Source of the DNA: Gammaproteobacteria bacterium
GTDB taxonomy: Bacteria > Pseudomonadota > Gammaproteobacteria > Xanthomonadales > Xanthomonadaceae
Length of the DNA: 36,175 bases
NCBI GenBank assembly: GCA_025356635.1
Contig: JANXRY010000007.1
Coordinates: 1-36,175, forward strand
Reading direction: 5' to 3'
Shown: positions 14,577 through 23,305 of the stretch, piece by piece
Position numbering within the stretch: the stretch's first letter is position 1
Layout of the letters: every line of letters starts with the position of its first letter
Notes under the pieces: generated by a model
What the model saw: only the letters and a program-made list of their open reading frames with translations
Database searches by the model: none
What the model was told of the DNA's origin: nothing
Made by a program: the position numbers and the translations under genes

Positions 14577-15635
14577 TTAGCCGCCCTTGCCGGCAGGCGT
14601 AGTCGCCACGGCGGCACCTTCGTGCATCATCGGCTTCGCTTGGCCAGCAGTGATGACGACATCGCCAGCCTTCAGGCCTTCGACGACCTCGACCTGTCCG
14701 GGCACGCGCCGGCCGGTCTTCACCGTCGTCTTCTTCGCCTTGCCCGCGACCACCGTGTAGACATAACGACCATCACCGTCCTGCATCAAGGCCTGCTCCG
14801 GAACCAGCAGCGCTTCGCCGCTGTCGCCAGTCGCCGCCAGTTGCAGGCGCGCGAACTGGCCGGGCATGAGCTTCGAATCGGGATTGGGGACTTGCGCGCG
14901 CAGGCGGATGCTGCGGCTGTTGGCGTCGACCACCGGGTCGATCGCGAGTACCTGCCCGCCGAAGGTCTTGCCGGGAAACGCATCGACTTCAAGCGTGAGT
15001 TTCTGGCCCTTGCTCAATTGCGAAAGCAGGGTTTCCGGCACGCTGAAATCCGCTTCGATCGGATCCAGTTGCACCAGCGTCACCAGATCCTGGCCAACGT
15101 TGACGAACTCGCCGACGCTCACGCTGCGCAGGCCGATCTGGCCGGCGAACGGAGCGCTCAAGGTCATCTTCGCCAACGCGGCGCGCGCCGAGGCTACCCG
15201 CGCCTGGTCAACACCGAGCTGGGCGATGGCTTTGTCCGCGTCCGATTGCGAAATCAGTTTCTGCGCCACCAAATCGCGGGCGCGATCGACGACGCGCTGG
15301 CTGTTGTGCAGATTCGCCGCCGCTTCATTGACAGCCGCCGAAGCCTGGCTGTCGTCGAGTTCGAACAAGGCCTGGCCGGCATTGACGTGGCTGCCCTCGG
15401 CGAAATGGATCTTCGCCACGCGACCGGCCACTTCCGGACGCACGACCACCGACTCGTCGGCACGCAAACTGCCCACCGCTTCGAAACCGGCCGACAGTGA
15501 TTGCAATTCGACCTTGGCAGTCTCGACCGTCATCGGCGGCATACCGCCAGGCGGCCCGCCTGCATCGGGTTCGGATGCGCTGCAGGCGACCAACAACAGC
15601 GCCGCGAGGGGTGCCAATCGTGTGAGCTGATGCAT
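14577..15635 (-). CDS. RND efflux periplasmic adaptor (membrane fusion) lipoprotein
   Basis: The 352-residue protein starts with a lipoprotein signal; the lipobox is LVAC with the modified cysteine at residue 18. It then shows the usual adaptor layout: barrel-sandwich/lipoyl half (AKIHFAEGSHVNAGQALFELDD), a helical hairpin, the second lipoyl half (APFAGQIGLRSVSVGEFV) and the beta-barrel region. It would link the RND pump encoded downstream to an outer-membrane channel. The start ATG is preceded by GGAAGG at a good distance. Start sites further upstream would precede the signal peptide and are unlikely. Confidence 0.93.
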   Translation of the reverse strand: MHQLTRLAPLAALLLVACSASEPDAGGPPGGMPPMTVETAKVELQSLSAGFEAVGSLRADESVVVRPEVAGRVAKIHFAEGSHVNAGQALFELDDSQASAAVNEAAANLHNSQRVVDRARDLVAQKLISQSDADKAIAQLGVDQARVASARAALAKMTLSAPFAGQIGLRSVSVGEFVNVGQDLVTLVQLDPIEADFSVPETLLSQLSKGQKLTLEVDAFPGKTFGGQVLAIDPVVDANSRSIRLRAQVPNPDSKLMPGQFARLQLAATGDSGEALLVPEQALMQDGDGRYVYTVVAGKAKKTTVKTGRRVPGQVEVVEGLKAGDVVITAGQAKPMMHEGAAVATTPAGKGG

Positions 15636-15719
15636 GCGACCTTCCCGGCAAAAAAACAGATTTCTTCCGGCCAGTCTAGCAATTTTGACGGACGTCACCC
15701 CTGCCAAAAGTCTGGGTTG

Positions 15720-16391
15720 TCAGGCCGGCAACGACAGCAAGGAAGCAAGTTCAGGTGCGCTTGCGGTGGGCAGGAACGGAATTCTACCCAGGCAAGGTAC
15801 GGCCAGGTGCTGTTGCAGGGCCACGAAATATTCATCGGCGAAGTCCAACGGCTCAGCCACGCCGTTGGCCACCCATCCCACCAGCCGGCAACGATCCCCG
15901 GCGATCGCGCGGGCGGTCAGGCGCGCGTGGTTGAGGCAGCCCAGGCGCATGGCGACCACTAACACCAGATCGAGATCGAATGCACGCACCAGGTCGGCTT
16001 GCTCGATGCCCTCCGCCAGCGGCGCCAGCCAGCCGCCGACGCCTTCCACGACCACGCTCTCTGCCTGTTGACGCAGCGAACGATAGGCGGCGAGGATCGG
16101 CGGCAATTCCACCACGACACCGGCCTTCTGCGCGGCAATGGTCGGTGCGGTCGGCGTGGTCAATGCGAAGGGATTGACCAGCGCATACGCCGGGCGTGGA
16201 TCGCTCGCTTCGAGCAGCGCCAGCGCATCCTCATTTCGCCAGCCCTCGGGCGTCCAGTGGCAGCCACTGGCGACCGGCTTCATACCAATCGCGCGCAAGC
16301 CGCGCGCGCGCAGCGCGTGCAGGAAAGCGACGCTCACCTGCGTCTTGCCGACTCCCGTGTCCGTGCCGGTGATGAAAAGATCTCGCGCCAT
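15720..16391 (-). CDS. bioD: ATP-dependent dethiobiotin synthetase BioD
   Basis: The 223-residue protein has the N-terminal P-loop GTDTGVGKT (residues 8-16), then KPVASGCH and VEGVGGW, the standard BioD motifs. It closes the ureido ring of dethiobiotin from 7,8-diaminopelargonate and CO2, the step before BioB in biotin synthesis. No other bio genes are in the window. It is divergent from msrC with an 86-nt gap that contains a weak TACACT (16448-16453) in the msrC direction. Confidence 0.93.
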   Translation of the reverse strand: MARDLFITGTDTGVGKTQVSVAFLHALRARGLRAIGMKPVASGCHWTPEGWRNEDALALLEASDPRPAYALVNPFALTTPTAPTIAAQKAGVVVELPPILAAYRSLRQQAESVVVEGVGGWLAPLAEGIEQADLVRAFDLDLVLVVAMRLGCLNHARLTARAIAGDRCRLVGWVANGVAEPLDFADEYFVALQQHLAVPCLGRIPFLPTASAPELASLLSLPA

Positions 16392-16477
16392 GGCGCCGAT
16401 GGTAGCAGGCAGGATTTTCGAACCGGGCATCGCACCGGCGGCAGCGGTACACTGGCCGCCCGCTGTCCTGGACTTCC

Positions 16478-16969
16478 ATGCCGCCCATGTTCGCCAGCAG
16501 CCACCTGACCGGCAACAAGGCCGAGCAATACGACCAGCTCGCCGAGCAGGCGCGCGGCCTGCTGCACGGCGAGCGCGACCGCATCGCCAATGCCGCCAAC
16601 CTGTCGGCGCTGGTCTTCCATTCCCTGCCCGACCTGAACTGGGTCGGCTTCTATTTCTGGGACGGCGATGAACTCGTGGTCGGTCCGTTCCAGGGCCAGC
16701 CGGCCTGCGTGCGGATTGCACTCGGTCGTGGTGTTTGCGGCACTGCCGCGGTAACCCGAAAAACCCAGCGCGTGGCCGATGTCGACGCTTTCCCCGGCCA
16801 TATTCCCTGCGATTCGGCCTCGCGTTCCGAGCTCGTCGTGCCGCTATTCCTGGGTGCGTCGTTGATCGGTGTCTTCGACTTCGACAGCCCGGTGCGCGAT
16901 CGTTTCGACGAAGACGATCAGCATGGACTGGAAACACTCGCCGGACTCTTCCTGGCGTCGCTCGCATGA
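16478..16969 (+). CDS. msrC: free methionine-R-sulfoxide reductase (GAF-domain fRMsr)
   Basis: This 163-residue protein is a single GAF domain. The three cysteines used in catalysis in E. coli fRMsr (C84, C94, C118) correspond at a constant offset of 7 to C77 (QPACVRIA), C87 (GRGVCGTAA) and C111 (HIPCDSAS). It reduces free L-methionine-R-sulfoxide to methionine, a cytoplasmic repair of oxidative damage. The stop codon overlaps the start of the next gene (ATGA), which suggests co-translation with the TfoX-domain protein. Confidence 0.92.
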   Translation: MPPMFASSHLTGNKAEQYDQLAEQARGLLHGERDRIANAANLSALVFHSLPDLNWVGFYFWDGDELVVGPFQGQPACVRIALGRGVCGTAAVTRKTQRVADVDAFPGHIPCDSASRSELVVPLFLGASLIGVFDFDSPVRDRFDEDDQHGLETLAGLFLASLA

Positions 16970-17352
16970 GCGGCGAGAAGATCAAGAACATCGGCCCCAA
17001 GAGCATGGCCTGGCTACGCCAGACCGGCATCCGCACACTCGAAGAATTGAAAACCACTGGCTCGCTGTCCGCCTACGTGCGCATCAAGCGCGCCGGCTTC
17101 AAGCCCAGCCTCAACCTGCTCTACGCCATGGAAGGCGCGATCCTCGGCTGCCACTGGCAGGAGATCCCGGAAGCTCGCCGCAGCGAGTTGATCATCGCCG
17201 CCAATGCTGCCGTTGCCTTGCTGCCGCAACCCAAGTACAAGCGTATGCCGGTGGCCTCGCCGGTGACGACAACGCACATGGAAGCGGAAGAAGCCTCGAC
17301 GCTTGAACCCGATTTTGGGTTCGACAACCCGGACGCCGGCCAGGACAACTAG
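16966..17352 (+). CDS. TfoX C-terminal-domain protein
   Basis: The 128-residue protein contains a TfoX_C-like helix-hairpin-helix domain (KIKNIGPKSMAWLRQTGIRTLEEL at the N-terminus, residues 4-27) and an acidic, glutamate/aspartate-rich tail. TfoX (Sxy) proteins in enterobacteria promote competence through CRP, but stand-alone C-terminal domains like this have no proven role. The ATG overlaps the msrC stop by 4 nt. Its stop converges with and overlaps the stop of the LOG-family gene. Confidence 0.82.
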   Translation: MSGEKIKNIGPKSMAWLRQTGIRTLEELKTTGSLSAYVRIKRAGFKPSLNLLYAMEGAILGCHWQEIPEARRSELIIAANAAVALLPQPKYKRMPVASPVTTTHMEAEEASTLEPDFGFDNPDAGQDN

Positions 17353-17927
17353 CGCACCACCGCGTAGTCACGGGCGTCTTCGCGCCACGGCGGCGTTGCC
17401 CGGATCGTCGGCAACACTTCAGTTACGGCATCGACGACCGACCACATCGCCGCATGGTCGGAGCTCATGAATTTCCCGGCGATCACCTGTTCCAGGAAAG
17501 CCTGCAATGGCGAATAGAATCCAGCGATATTCAACAACAGGATCGGATTGAAGTACAGGCCCAGGCGTTTGAGCGTGATCGCTTCGAACAATTCCTCCAG
17601 CGTGCCGCAACCACCGGGCAACGCTATCACCGCATCCGCGCCCGCAAGCAATTTGTGCTTGCGTTCGCGCATGTCCTCGACCAGATCGAGTTGCGTCAAC
17701 CCGGGATGACCCCATTCCAGGTCGGCCATGAATTTGGGAATGATGCCGATCACTTCGCCATCCCGGGCCAAGGCGCCGTCGGCCAGCGCACCCATCAAGC
17801 CGTGCGAACCGCCGCCGTAGACGATGGTGTGGCCGGCCGATGCCAGGGATTCGCCGAGAGTGCGCGCGGCGGCGAAGAAATGCGGCGCCACCTGGGCGCT
17901 GGACGCGGCGTAGATGCAGATCCGCAT
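17349..17927 (-). CDS. LOG-family protein (Rossmann-fold nucleotide-binding, PGGxGTxxE)
   Basis: The 192-residue protein has the LOG/lysine-decarboxylase-like signature YGGGSHGLMG and PGGCGTLEE with the conserved Arg in ERKHKLL. Members with this motif are cytokinin riboside 5'-monophosphate phosphoribohydrolases; in bacteria the physiological substrate is often an AMP-like nucleotide. The start overlaps the glmS stop by 1 nt (TAATG), so it belongs to the glmS transcript. The 3' end overlaps tfoX by 4 nt. Confidence 0.9.
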   Translation of the reverse strand: MRICIYAASSAQVAPHFFAAARTLGESLASAGHTIVYGGGSHGLMGALADGALARDGEVIGIIPKFMADLEWGHPGLTQLDLVEDMRERKHKLLAGADAVIALPGGCGTLEELFEAITLKRLGLYFNPILLLNIAGFYSPLQAFLEQVIAGKFMSSDHAAMWSVVDAVTEVLPTIRATPPWREDARDYAVVR

Positions 17928-19753
17928 TATTCCACCGTAACCGACTTGGCCAGATTGCGTGGCTTGTCGACGTCGGTGCCGCGCTTGAGCGCGGTGCGAT
18001 AAGCGAGCAGTTGCACCGGGATTGCATGCACCACCGGGCTGAGCAAACCGACATGGCGCGGCGTGCGAATCACATGCACGCCATCGGAATCGCGAAAGTG
18101 GCTGTCGGCATCGGCGAATACGAATAATTCGCCGCCACGGGCGCGGACTTCCTGCATGTTCGATTTCACTTTTTCCAGCAGCGTGTCGTTCGGCGCGATC
18201 ACCACCACCGGCATGTCGGCATCGACCAAGGCCAGCGGGCCGTGCTTGAGCTCGCCGGCCGGATACGCCTCGGCGTGGATATAGGAAATCTCCTTGAGCT
18301 TGAGCGCGCCCTCCAATGCGATCGGGTAATGCAGGCCGCGGCCCAGGAACAAAGCATGCTGCTTGGGCGCGAACTTGTCGGCCCAGGCTGCGATTTGCGG
18401 TTCTAGGTTGAGCGCGTGCTGCACGCTACCGGGCAGATGCCTTAGCGCTTCGAGGAATTCGTGCTCTTTCGCGGCATCAAGCCGACCTTGCAACTTGGCC
18501 AGCGTGCCGGTCAACGCGAACAGTGCAATCAGCTGGGTGGTGAAGGCCTTGGTTGAGGCGACGCCGATCTCGGCACCGGCGCGCGTGTAGAACACCATCG
18601 CACTGGCGCGCGGGATGGCACTTTCCGGCACATTGCAGATCGATAGCGTCTTTGCGTGGCCGAGCGACTTGGCGTATTTCAGCGCCTCCATCGTGTCCAG
18701 CGTTTCGCCGGACTGGGAAATGGTGACGATCAGGTTCTTCGGGTTGGCATAGGCCGCCCGATAACGGTATTCGCTGGCGATCTCGACGCTGCATGGCAGC
18801 CCGGCGATCGCCTCGATCCAATAACGCGCGGTCAAGCCGGCGTAATAACTGGTGCCGCAGGCCAGGATCTGTACGCCCTCGATATCGTCCATCAACACGT
18901 TGGCGTCGGCGCCGAACAAATGGGTCGAGAAACCCTCCGCGATCACCGGTTCGATGGTGTCGGCGATCGCGCGCGGCTGCTCGTGAATTTCCTTCTGCAT
19001 GAAATGGTCGAACGGCCCCAGTTCGAGCGAGGCCAGCGATACATCGGAAACGTGCGCCATGCGCTCGACCCGCGTGCCCTTGGCATCGTAGATGTCCACG
19101 TGCTGCAAATGCAGGTCGGCGACATCGCCTTCTTCGAGAAAGATCACTTTGCGCGTGGTTGAAACCACCGCCGAAACATCGGAAGCAACGAAGTTCTCAC
19201 CCTCGCCCAAGCCCACCAGCAAGGGGCAGCCCATGCGCGCGGCGACGAAGCGGTTCGGTTCGCGCTGACTGACTACGGCGATGGCATAGGCGCCAGTGAG
19301 TTCGCGTACCGCTTTCTGGGTGGCATGCAGCAGGTCGCCTTCGGTCTTGAGGTAATGCTGGATCAAGTGCGCGATCACTTCGGAATCGGTTTGCGATTCG
19401 AACGTGTAGCCCAGATCGCGCAAGCGCTCGCGCTGCTCTTCGTGGTTTTCGATGATGCCGTTGTGCACCAGCGCCAGCTCGCCATCGCTGATGTGTGGGT
19501 GGGCATTACCTTCGGTGACGCCGCCGTGCGTGGCCCAGCGCGTGTGACCGATACCGACAAAACCGTGCAGCCCTTCGGCCAAGGCTGCGCCTTCCATTTC
19601 CACGACGCGACCGGTGCGGCGTACGCGCCGCAATTCATCCGACAACACCGCCAAGCCTGCGGAGTCGTAGCCCCGATACTCCAGGCGCTTGAGGCCATCG
19701 ACCAGGAATGGCACCACATCCCGCTGGGCAATTGCCCCGACGATTCCGCACAT
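17927..19753 (-). CDS. glmS: glutamine-fructose-6-phosphate aminotransferase GlmS
   Basis: The 608-residue protein (E. coli GlmS 609) starts MCGIVGAI with the glutaminase nucleophile Cys2, followed by GHTRWATHG and the HNGIIENH region. Two SIS domains bind the sugar phosphate ([19 protein letters not shown], and PNPVAIE-like [12 protein letters not shown]), and the C-terminus is [11 protein letters not shown]. It makes glucosamine-6-phosphate for cell-wall precursors. An AAGAGG ribosome-binding site precedes the ATG; TAAAAT (complement of 19779-19784) is a possible -10. No glmS ribozyme was recognised. In Xanthomonads glmS commonly follows glmU; here a 7.5-kb block separates them. Confidence 0.96.
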   Translation of the reverse strand: MCGIVGAIAQRDVVPFLVDGLKRLEYRGYDSAGLAVLSDELRRVRRTGRVVEMEGAALAEGLHGFVGIGHTRWATHGGVTEGNAHPHISDGELALVHNGIIENHEEQRERLRDLGYTFESQTDSEVIAHLIQHYLKTEGDLLHATQKAVRELTGAYAIAVVSQREPNRFVAARMGCPLLVGLGEGENFVASDVSAVVSTTRKVIFLEEGDVADLHLQHVDIYDAKGTRVERMAHVSDVSLASLELGPFDHFMQKEIHEQPRAIADTIEPVIAEGFSTHLFGADANVLMDDIEGVQILACGTSYYAGLTARYWIEAIAGLPCSVEIASEYRYRAAYANPKNLIVTISQSGETLDTMEALKYAKSLGHAKTLSICNVPESAIPRASAMVFYTRAGAEIGVASTKAFTTQLIALFALTGTLAKLQGRLDAAKEHEFLEALRHLPGSVQHALNLEPQIAAWADKFAPKQHALFLGRGLHYPIALEGALKLKEISYIHAEAYPAGELKHGPLALVDADMPVVVIAPNDTLLEKVKSNMQEVRARGGELFVFADADSHFRDSDGVHVIRTPRHVGLLSPVVHAIPVQLLAYRTALKRGTDVDKPRNLAKSVTVE

Positions 19754-19821
19754 AGTCTGGCCTCTTGAGGGGTTGGCGATTTTACCGCGAATGCCGGCCC
19801 GACCCACCGAGTACAAGCGCG

Positions 19822-19841
19822 CGGACACCCGTCGGACACCC
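19822..19841. repeat. tandem direct repeats, candidate upstream activator site
   Basis: CGGACACCC occurs at 19822-19830 and again at 19833-19841, 11 nt apart, i.e. one helical turn. A partial third copy CGGAC follows at 19842-19846. The repeats lie 78-97 nt before the predicted sigma-54 start, the usual region for enhancer-binding sites. The assignment to the NtrC-type regulator encoded downstream is inference. Confidence 0.4.
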
Positions 19842-19891
19842 CGGACGCTAAAAACGGGAAGGAATATCCTTTATTTTCAAGAGGCTGTAGT

Positions 19892-19907
19892 TGGCATGGA
19901 ATCTGCT
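19892..19907 (+). promoter_or_regulatory. sigma-54 (-24/-12) promoter of the ABC transporter operon
   Basis: TGGCATGGAATCTGCT matches the sigma-54 consensus TGGCAC-N5-TTGC with the invariant GG and GC correctly spaced. Transcription would begin about 19918, 19 nt before the first gene. The operon encodes an NtrC-family sigma-54 activator further downstream. Confidence 0.75.
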
Positions 19908-19936
19908 TTTCACACACTCTCACCAGAGAGCCAATC

Positions 19937-21205
19937 ATGATCCAGGACACCTCCGCACAGGACCGCCCGCTCAACCCGATCCCCGGCCAGACTGGCAAGA
20001 AGCGTCATGCCTGGATCGCTGCAGTCGTGGTCGGTATCTTGCTGGTGGTTCTGCTGGTATCGCGCTGGTTGGGCAACGAACGTTCGGTCGATGCCTCGCG
20101 CCTGCGCATTGCCGAAGTGACCCGCGGCACCCTGGTGCGCGATGCCGCCGTGAACGGCCGCGTGGTGGCTGCAGTGAGCCCGACCCTGTACGCGCCGGCG
20201 GCAGCAACCGTGACCTTGAAAATCCATGCTGGCGATACGGTAAGAAAAGGCGACCTCTTGGCCGTGCTCGACTCGCCCGACCTGAGCAATCAACTGGCTC
20301 GCGAGCAATCGAACCTGGAGCAGATCGAATCGGAAGTGGCACGTCAGCGCATTCTCTCCGAGAAGCAGAAACTGATCGCACGTCGCGATGCCGACGAAGC
20401 CGAAGTGGCCCGCCTTGGCGCCGAGCGCTTGCTTCAGCGCAGCCAACGCGGTTACCAGGCCGGTGCGATTTCCGAAATCGATTACCTGCGCGCACAAGAC
20501 GCACTCAAGTCCGCCGAGATCCGCAGCAAGCAAGCCGGCCAGGCATCGGGCCTGGAAATCACCGATGTCGGCCTGGAGCTGAAAACAAAACTCAGCCTAT
20601 TGCAGCGGCAACGCCTGGTGTTGGCCGATGTCCAGCGCCGGGTCGATGAATTGAACGTGCGTGCGCCGGTGAATGGCGTCATCGGAACCCTGTCGGTGGC
20701 CGATCGCGCGGTGGTGGCGGCAAACACAGCATTGATGACCGTCGTCGATCTGTCGCAGCTCGAAGTGGAACTCGAAATCCCGGAAAGCTACGCCGACGAC
20801 ATCGGCCTCGGCATGAGCGCCGAGGTCAACATCGGGACAGCCAATACAAACGGCAAGCTGTCCGCACTTTCGCCAGAAGTGGTCAACCACCAGGTATTGG
20901 CGCGCGTGCGTTTCGAAGGCGCGCAACCGGCCGGGCTGCGCCAGAACCAGCGCGTGACCGCGCGCATCCTGATCGAGGAAAAACCGAACGTGGTCATGCT
21001 GCCACGCGGCTCCTTCGTCGAAGACCTGGGCGGGCGTTTCGCCTACGTCATGGACGGCAGCATCGCCGTACGCCAGCCGGTGCAACTCGGCGCCACCAGC
21101 GTGAGCGCGGTGGAAATCCTGTCTGGACTCAAGGTCGGGGACCACGTGGTTATCGCCGGCACCGATGCCTTCGAGAATGCGCAACGCGTTTCCATCAACC
21201 ATTGA
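19937..21205 (+). CDS. periplasmic adaptor (HlyD/MacA-type) of an ABC transporter
   Basis: This 422-residue protein has a basic cytoplasmic N-terminus, one membrane anchor (about residues 25-43), and a periplasmic adaptor layout: first lipoyl half (TLKIHAGDTVRKGDLLAVLDSPDL), a long helical hairpin rich in Gln, Glu and Arg (about 120-235), second lipoyl half (RAPVNGVIGTLSVADRAVV) and a beta-barrel. It is expected to link the ABC permeases encoded downstream to an outer-membrane channel, as MacA does. The start ATG follows the sigma-54 promoter by 45 nt from the -24 element. The ATPase gene starts 49 nt downstream. Confidence 0.92.
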   Translation: MIQDTSAQDRPLNPIPGQTGKKRHAWIAAVVVGILLVVLLVSRWLGNERSVDASRLRIAEVTRGTLVRDAAVNGRVVAAVSPTLYAPAAATVTLKIHAGDTVRKGDLLAVLDSPDLSNQLAREQSNLEQIESEVARQRILSEKQKLIARRDADEAEVARLGAERLLQRSQRGYQAGAISEIDYLRAQDALKSAEIRSKQAGQASGLEITDVGLELKTKLSLLQRQRLVLADVQRRVDELNVRAPVNGVIGTLSVADRAVVAANTALMTVVDLSQLEVELEIPESYADDIGLGMSAEVNIGTANTNGKLSALSPEVVNHQVLARVRFEGAQPAGLRQNQRVTARILIEEKPNVVMLPRGSFVEDLGGRFAYVMDGSIAVRQPVQLGATSVSAVEILSGLKVGDHVVIAGTDAFENAQRVSINH

Positions 21206-21254
21206 TCGCCAACCCATCGACCACGAACACTCGCACCCACCAGGAGCCGCCGCA

Positions 21255-21965
21255 ATGCTTCGCATGACCAACCTCAGCAAGGTTTATCGCACCCACATGA
21301 TCGAAACCCACGCCTTGCGTGGATTCGACATCCATGTGAAAGAAGGCGAATTCGTTGCCGTCACCGGACCGTCGGGTTCGGGCAAGACGACCTTCCTCAA
21401 TATCGCCGGCCTGCTTGAGGAATTCTCCGGCGGCGACTATTTCCTCGACGGCGTCAACGTCAAGGGCATGGACGACAATGCGCGTAGCAAACTTCGCAAT
21501 GAGAAACTCGGTTTCATCTTTCAGGGATTCAATCTGATTCCCGACCTGAACCTGTTCGACAATGTTGACGTGCCGCTACGCTATCGTGGCTTCGACAGTG
21601 CCGAACGCCGGCGCCGGATCGAGGATTCGCTCGGCCGCGTCGGCCTGGCCTCGCGCATGAAGCACTATCCGGCCGAGTTGTCCGGAGGCCAGCAGCAACG
21701 CGTGGCGATCGCCCGCGCGCTGGCTGGTACGCCGCGCCTGCTGCTCGCCGACGAACCCACCGGCAACCTCGATTCGCAGATGGCACGCGGCGTGATGGAA
21801 CTGCTCGAAGACATCAATTCGCAAGGCACCACCATCCTGATGGTCACCCATGATCCGGAATTGGCGGCGCGCGCCCAGCGCAACGTACACATCATCGACG
21901 GCCAGGTCTCCGACCTGATGCGCGAAACCGCCGCTTCGTTGGCGGCCGTCGCCGCCCACGCCTGA
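21255..21965 (+). CDS. ABC transporter ATPase, MacB/LolD type
   Basis: This is a 237-residue stand-alone nucleotide-binding subunit. Walker A is GPSGSGKTT (38-46), followed by the Q-loop FQGFNLI, the signature LSGGQQQRVA, Walker B LLLADEPTGNLDS and the H-loop VTHD. Such ATPases energise MacB- or Lol-type mechanotransmission transporters rather than classical substrate channels. An AGGAG site at 21242-21246 gives an ideal distance to the ATG at 21255. The gene is followed by two permeases, and it matches neither an importer ATPase nor a binding-protein system in context. Confidence 0.95.
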   Translation: MLRMTNLSKVYRTHMIETHALRGFDIHVKEGEFVAVTGPSGSGKTTFLNIAGLLEEFSGGDYFLDGVNVKGMDDNARSKLRNEKLGFIFQGFNLIPDLNLFDNVDVPLRYRGFDSAERRRRIEDSLGRVGLASRMKHYPAELSGGQQQRVAIARALAGTPRLLLADEPTGNLDSQMARGVMELLEDINSQGTTILMVTHDPELAARAQRNVHIIDGQVSDLMRETAASLAAVAAHA

Positions 21966-21975
21966 GGAGATCGCC

Positions 21976-23295
21976 ATGTTCCGCTATTACTTCACGCTCG
22001 GCCTGCGCAGCTTGCGCCGAAATCCGGTGCTGACTGCATTGATGGTACTCACGCTGGCGGTCGGAGTGGCCGCCAGCATGGCCACCTTCACCGTGCTCTA
22101 TGTGATGTCCGGCGATCCGATCCCGGGCAAGAGTGATCGCTTGTTCGTGCCGCGCATGGACACCGCGCCGCTGGCCGGTTATGCCGCCGGCGATGAACCC
22201 AGCGACCAGATGAATTACACCGATGCGATCAATCTTCTGGCCAGCGGCCAAGGCCTGCGGCGGACCGCTGTTTATGGCATCGGCACGGCAATCGAGTCGG
22301 GTCGCCCGGACTTGCCGCCGTTCCTGGTCCAGGGCGTCGCCCCGACGCGCGATTTCTTCGCTATGTTCGAAGTGCCGTTCCTGTATGGCGGCGCCTGGGG
22401 CGCTGATGCGGAAACGTCCAAGGCCGATGTTGTTGTGCTCAATCGCGATACCAGCGAGAAGTTGTTCGGCAAGATCAACCCGGTTGGCAAGTACTTGCAG
22501 ATGGAAAATACCCAATGGCAAGTGGTGGGCGTGGTCAACAACTGGAAGCCGCTGCCGCGCTACTACCGCCTGATCAATGGCAATGGCGGCAGCTTCACCG
22601 GTTCGGACGAAGTCTTCATCCCGTTCCAGACCGCGGTGCGCCACGAGTTGAGCAACAATGGCAGCAACAATTGCAATGGCGAAGGCCCCAAGGAGCCGGG
22701 TTACCAGGGCTGGATAAAATCCGAGTGCGACTGGATCCAGTTCTGGTTCGAGGGCAAGAGTGCCGGCGATCAGGCCATGCTCAAGGACTACCTGGCCGCG
22801 TACGTTACCGATCAGAAAAAACTCGGTCGCTTTCCGCGCCCGATCAATGTCCGGCTTCAGAACGTGATGGAGTGGATGCAGCATCTTGGCGTGGTCAGCA
22901 AGGATGCGAAACTCTCCACCTGGCTGGCGTTCGGCTTCCTGCTCGTCTGCCTCGTCAATACCGTCGGCCTGTTGTTGGCGAAGTTCTCGGCACGCGCCGG
23001 AGAAGTCGGTGTGCGTCGCGCGCTTGGCGCCACCAAGCGCGATGTGTTCCAGCAATTCCTGATTGAAGCCACGGTGATCGGCCTGGTCGGTGGCCTGCTC
23101 GGCCTGATCCTGAGTTTCGGCGGCCTATGGCTGATTTCACTGCAATCGGAATCTATGGCTGCCGTGGCGAAAATGGACTGGGCGATGCTGGCTACCACGC
23201 TCGGACTGTCTATCGTCGCCAGTATTTTCGCTGGCTTGTTGCCGACCTGGCGCGCCTGCCTGGTGACCCCGGCCTTGCAACTGAAAACGCAATAA
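21976..23295 (+). CDS. ABC transporter permease 1 (MacB periplasmic core + FtsX domain)
   Basis: The 439-residue protein starts with a single helix (about 17-45) and a large periplasmic region, then three FtsX-type helices at the C-terminus, with the EVGVRRALGATKRDVFQQF motif in the loop between the first and second of these. It is typical of MacB-family permeases with the ATPase encoded separately. Two cysteines in the periplasmic domain (NNCNGEG, SECDW) could form a disulphide. The gene begins 10 nt after the ATPase gene, and a GAG ribosome-binding region is present just before the ATG. The substrate is unknown; related systems export peptides, macrolides or lipids. Confidence 0.92.
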   Translation: MFRYYFTLGLRSLRRNPVLTALMVLTLAVGVAASMATFTVLYVMSGDPIPGKSDRLFVPRMDTAPLAGYAAGDEPSDQMNYTDAINLLASGQGLRRTAVYGIGTAIESGRPDLPPFLVQGVAPTRDFFAMFEVPFLYGGAWGADAETSKADVVVLNRDTSEKLFGKINPVGKYLQMENTQWQVVGVVNNWKPLPRYYRLINGNGGSFTGSDEVFIPFQTAVRHELSNNGSNNCNGEGPKEPGYQGWIKSECDWIQFWFEGKSAGDQAMLKDYLAAYVTDQKKLGRFPRPINVRLQNVMEWMQHLGVVSKDAKLSTWLAFGFLLVCLVNTVGLLLAKFSARAGEVGVRRALGATKRDVFQQFLIEATVIGLVGGLLGLILSFGGLWLISLQSESMAAVAKMDWAMLATTLGLSIVASIFAGLLPTWRACLVTPALQLKTQ

Positions 23296-23305
23296 GGAGC
23301 TCGCA

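Noticed and set aside
15685-15698. TTGACGGACGTCAC resembling an FNR-like box before the RND adaptor gene
   Set aside because: The last base mismatches and no good -10 element lies at class II distance on either strand; RND genes are not expected in this regulon. Probably chance.
19754-19936. glmS ribozyme or other riboswitch in the glmS leader
   Set aside because: No conserved glmS ribozyme core or long structured leader is visible; the leader to a possible -10 is short.
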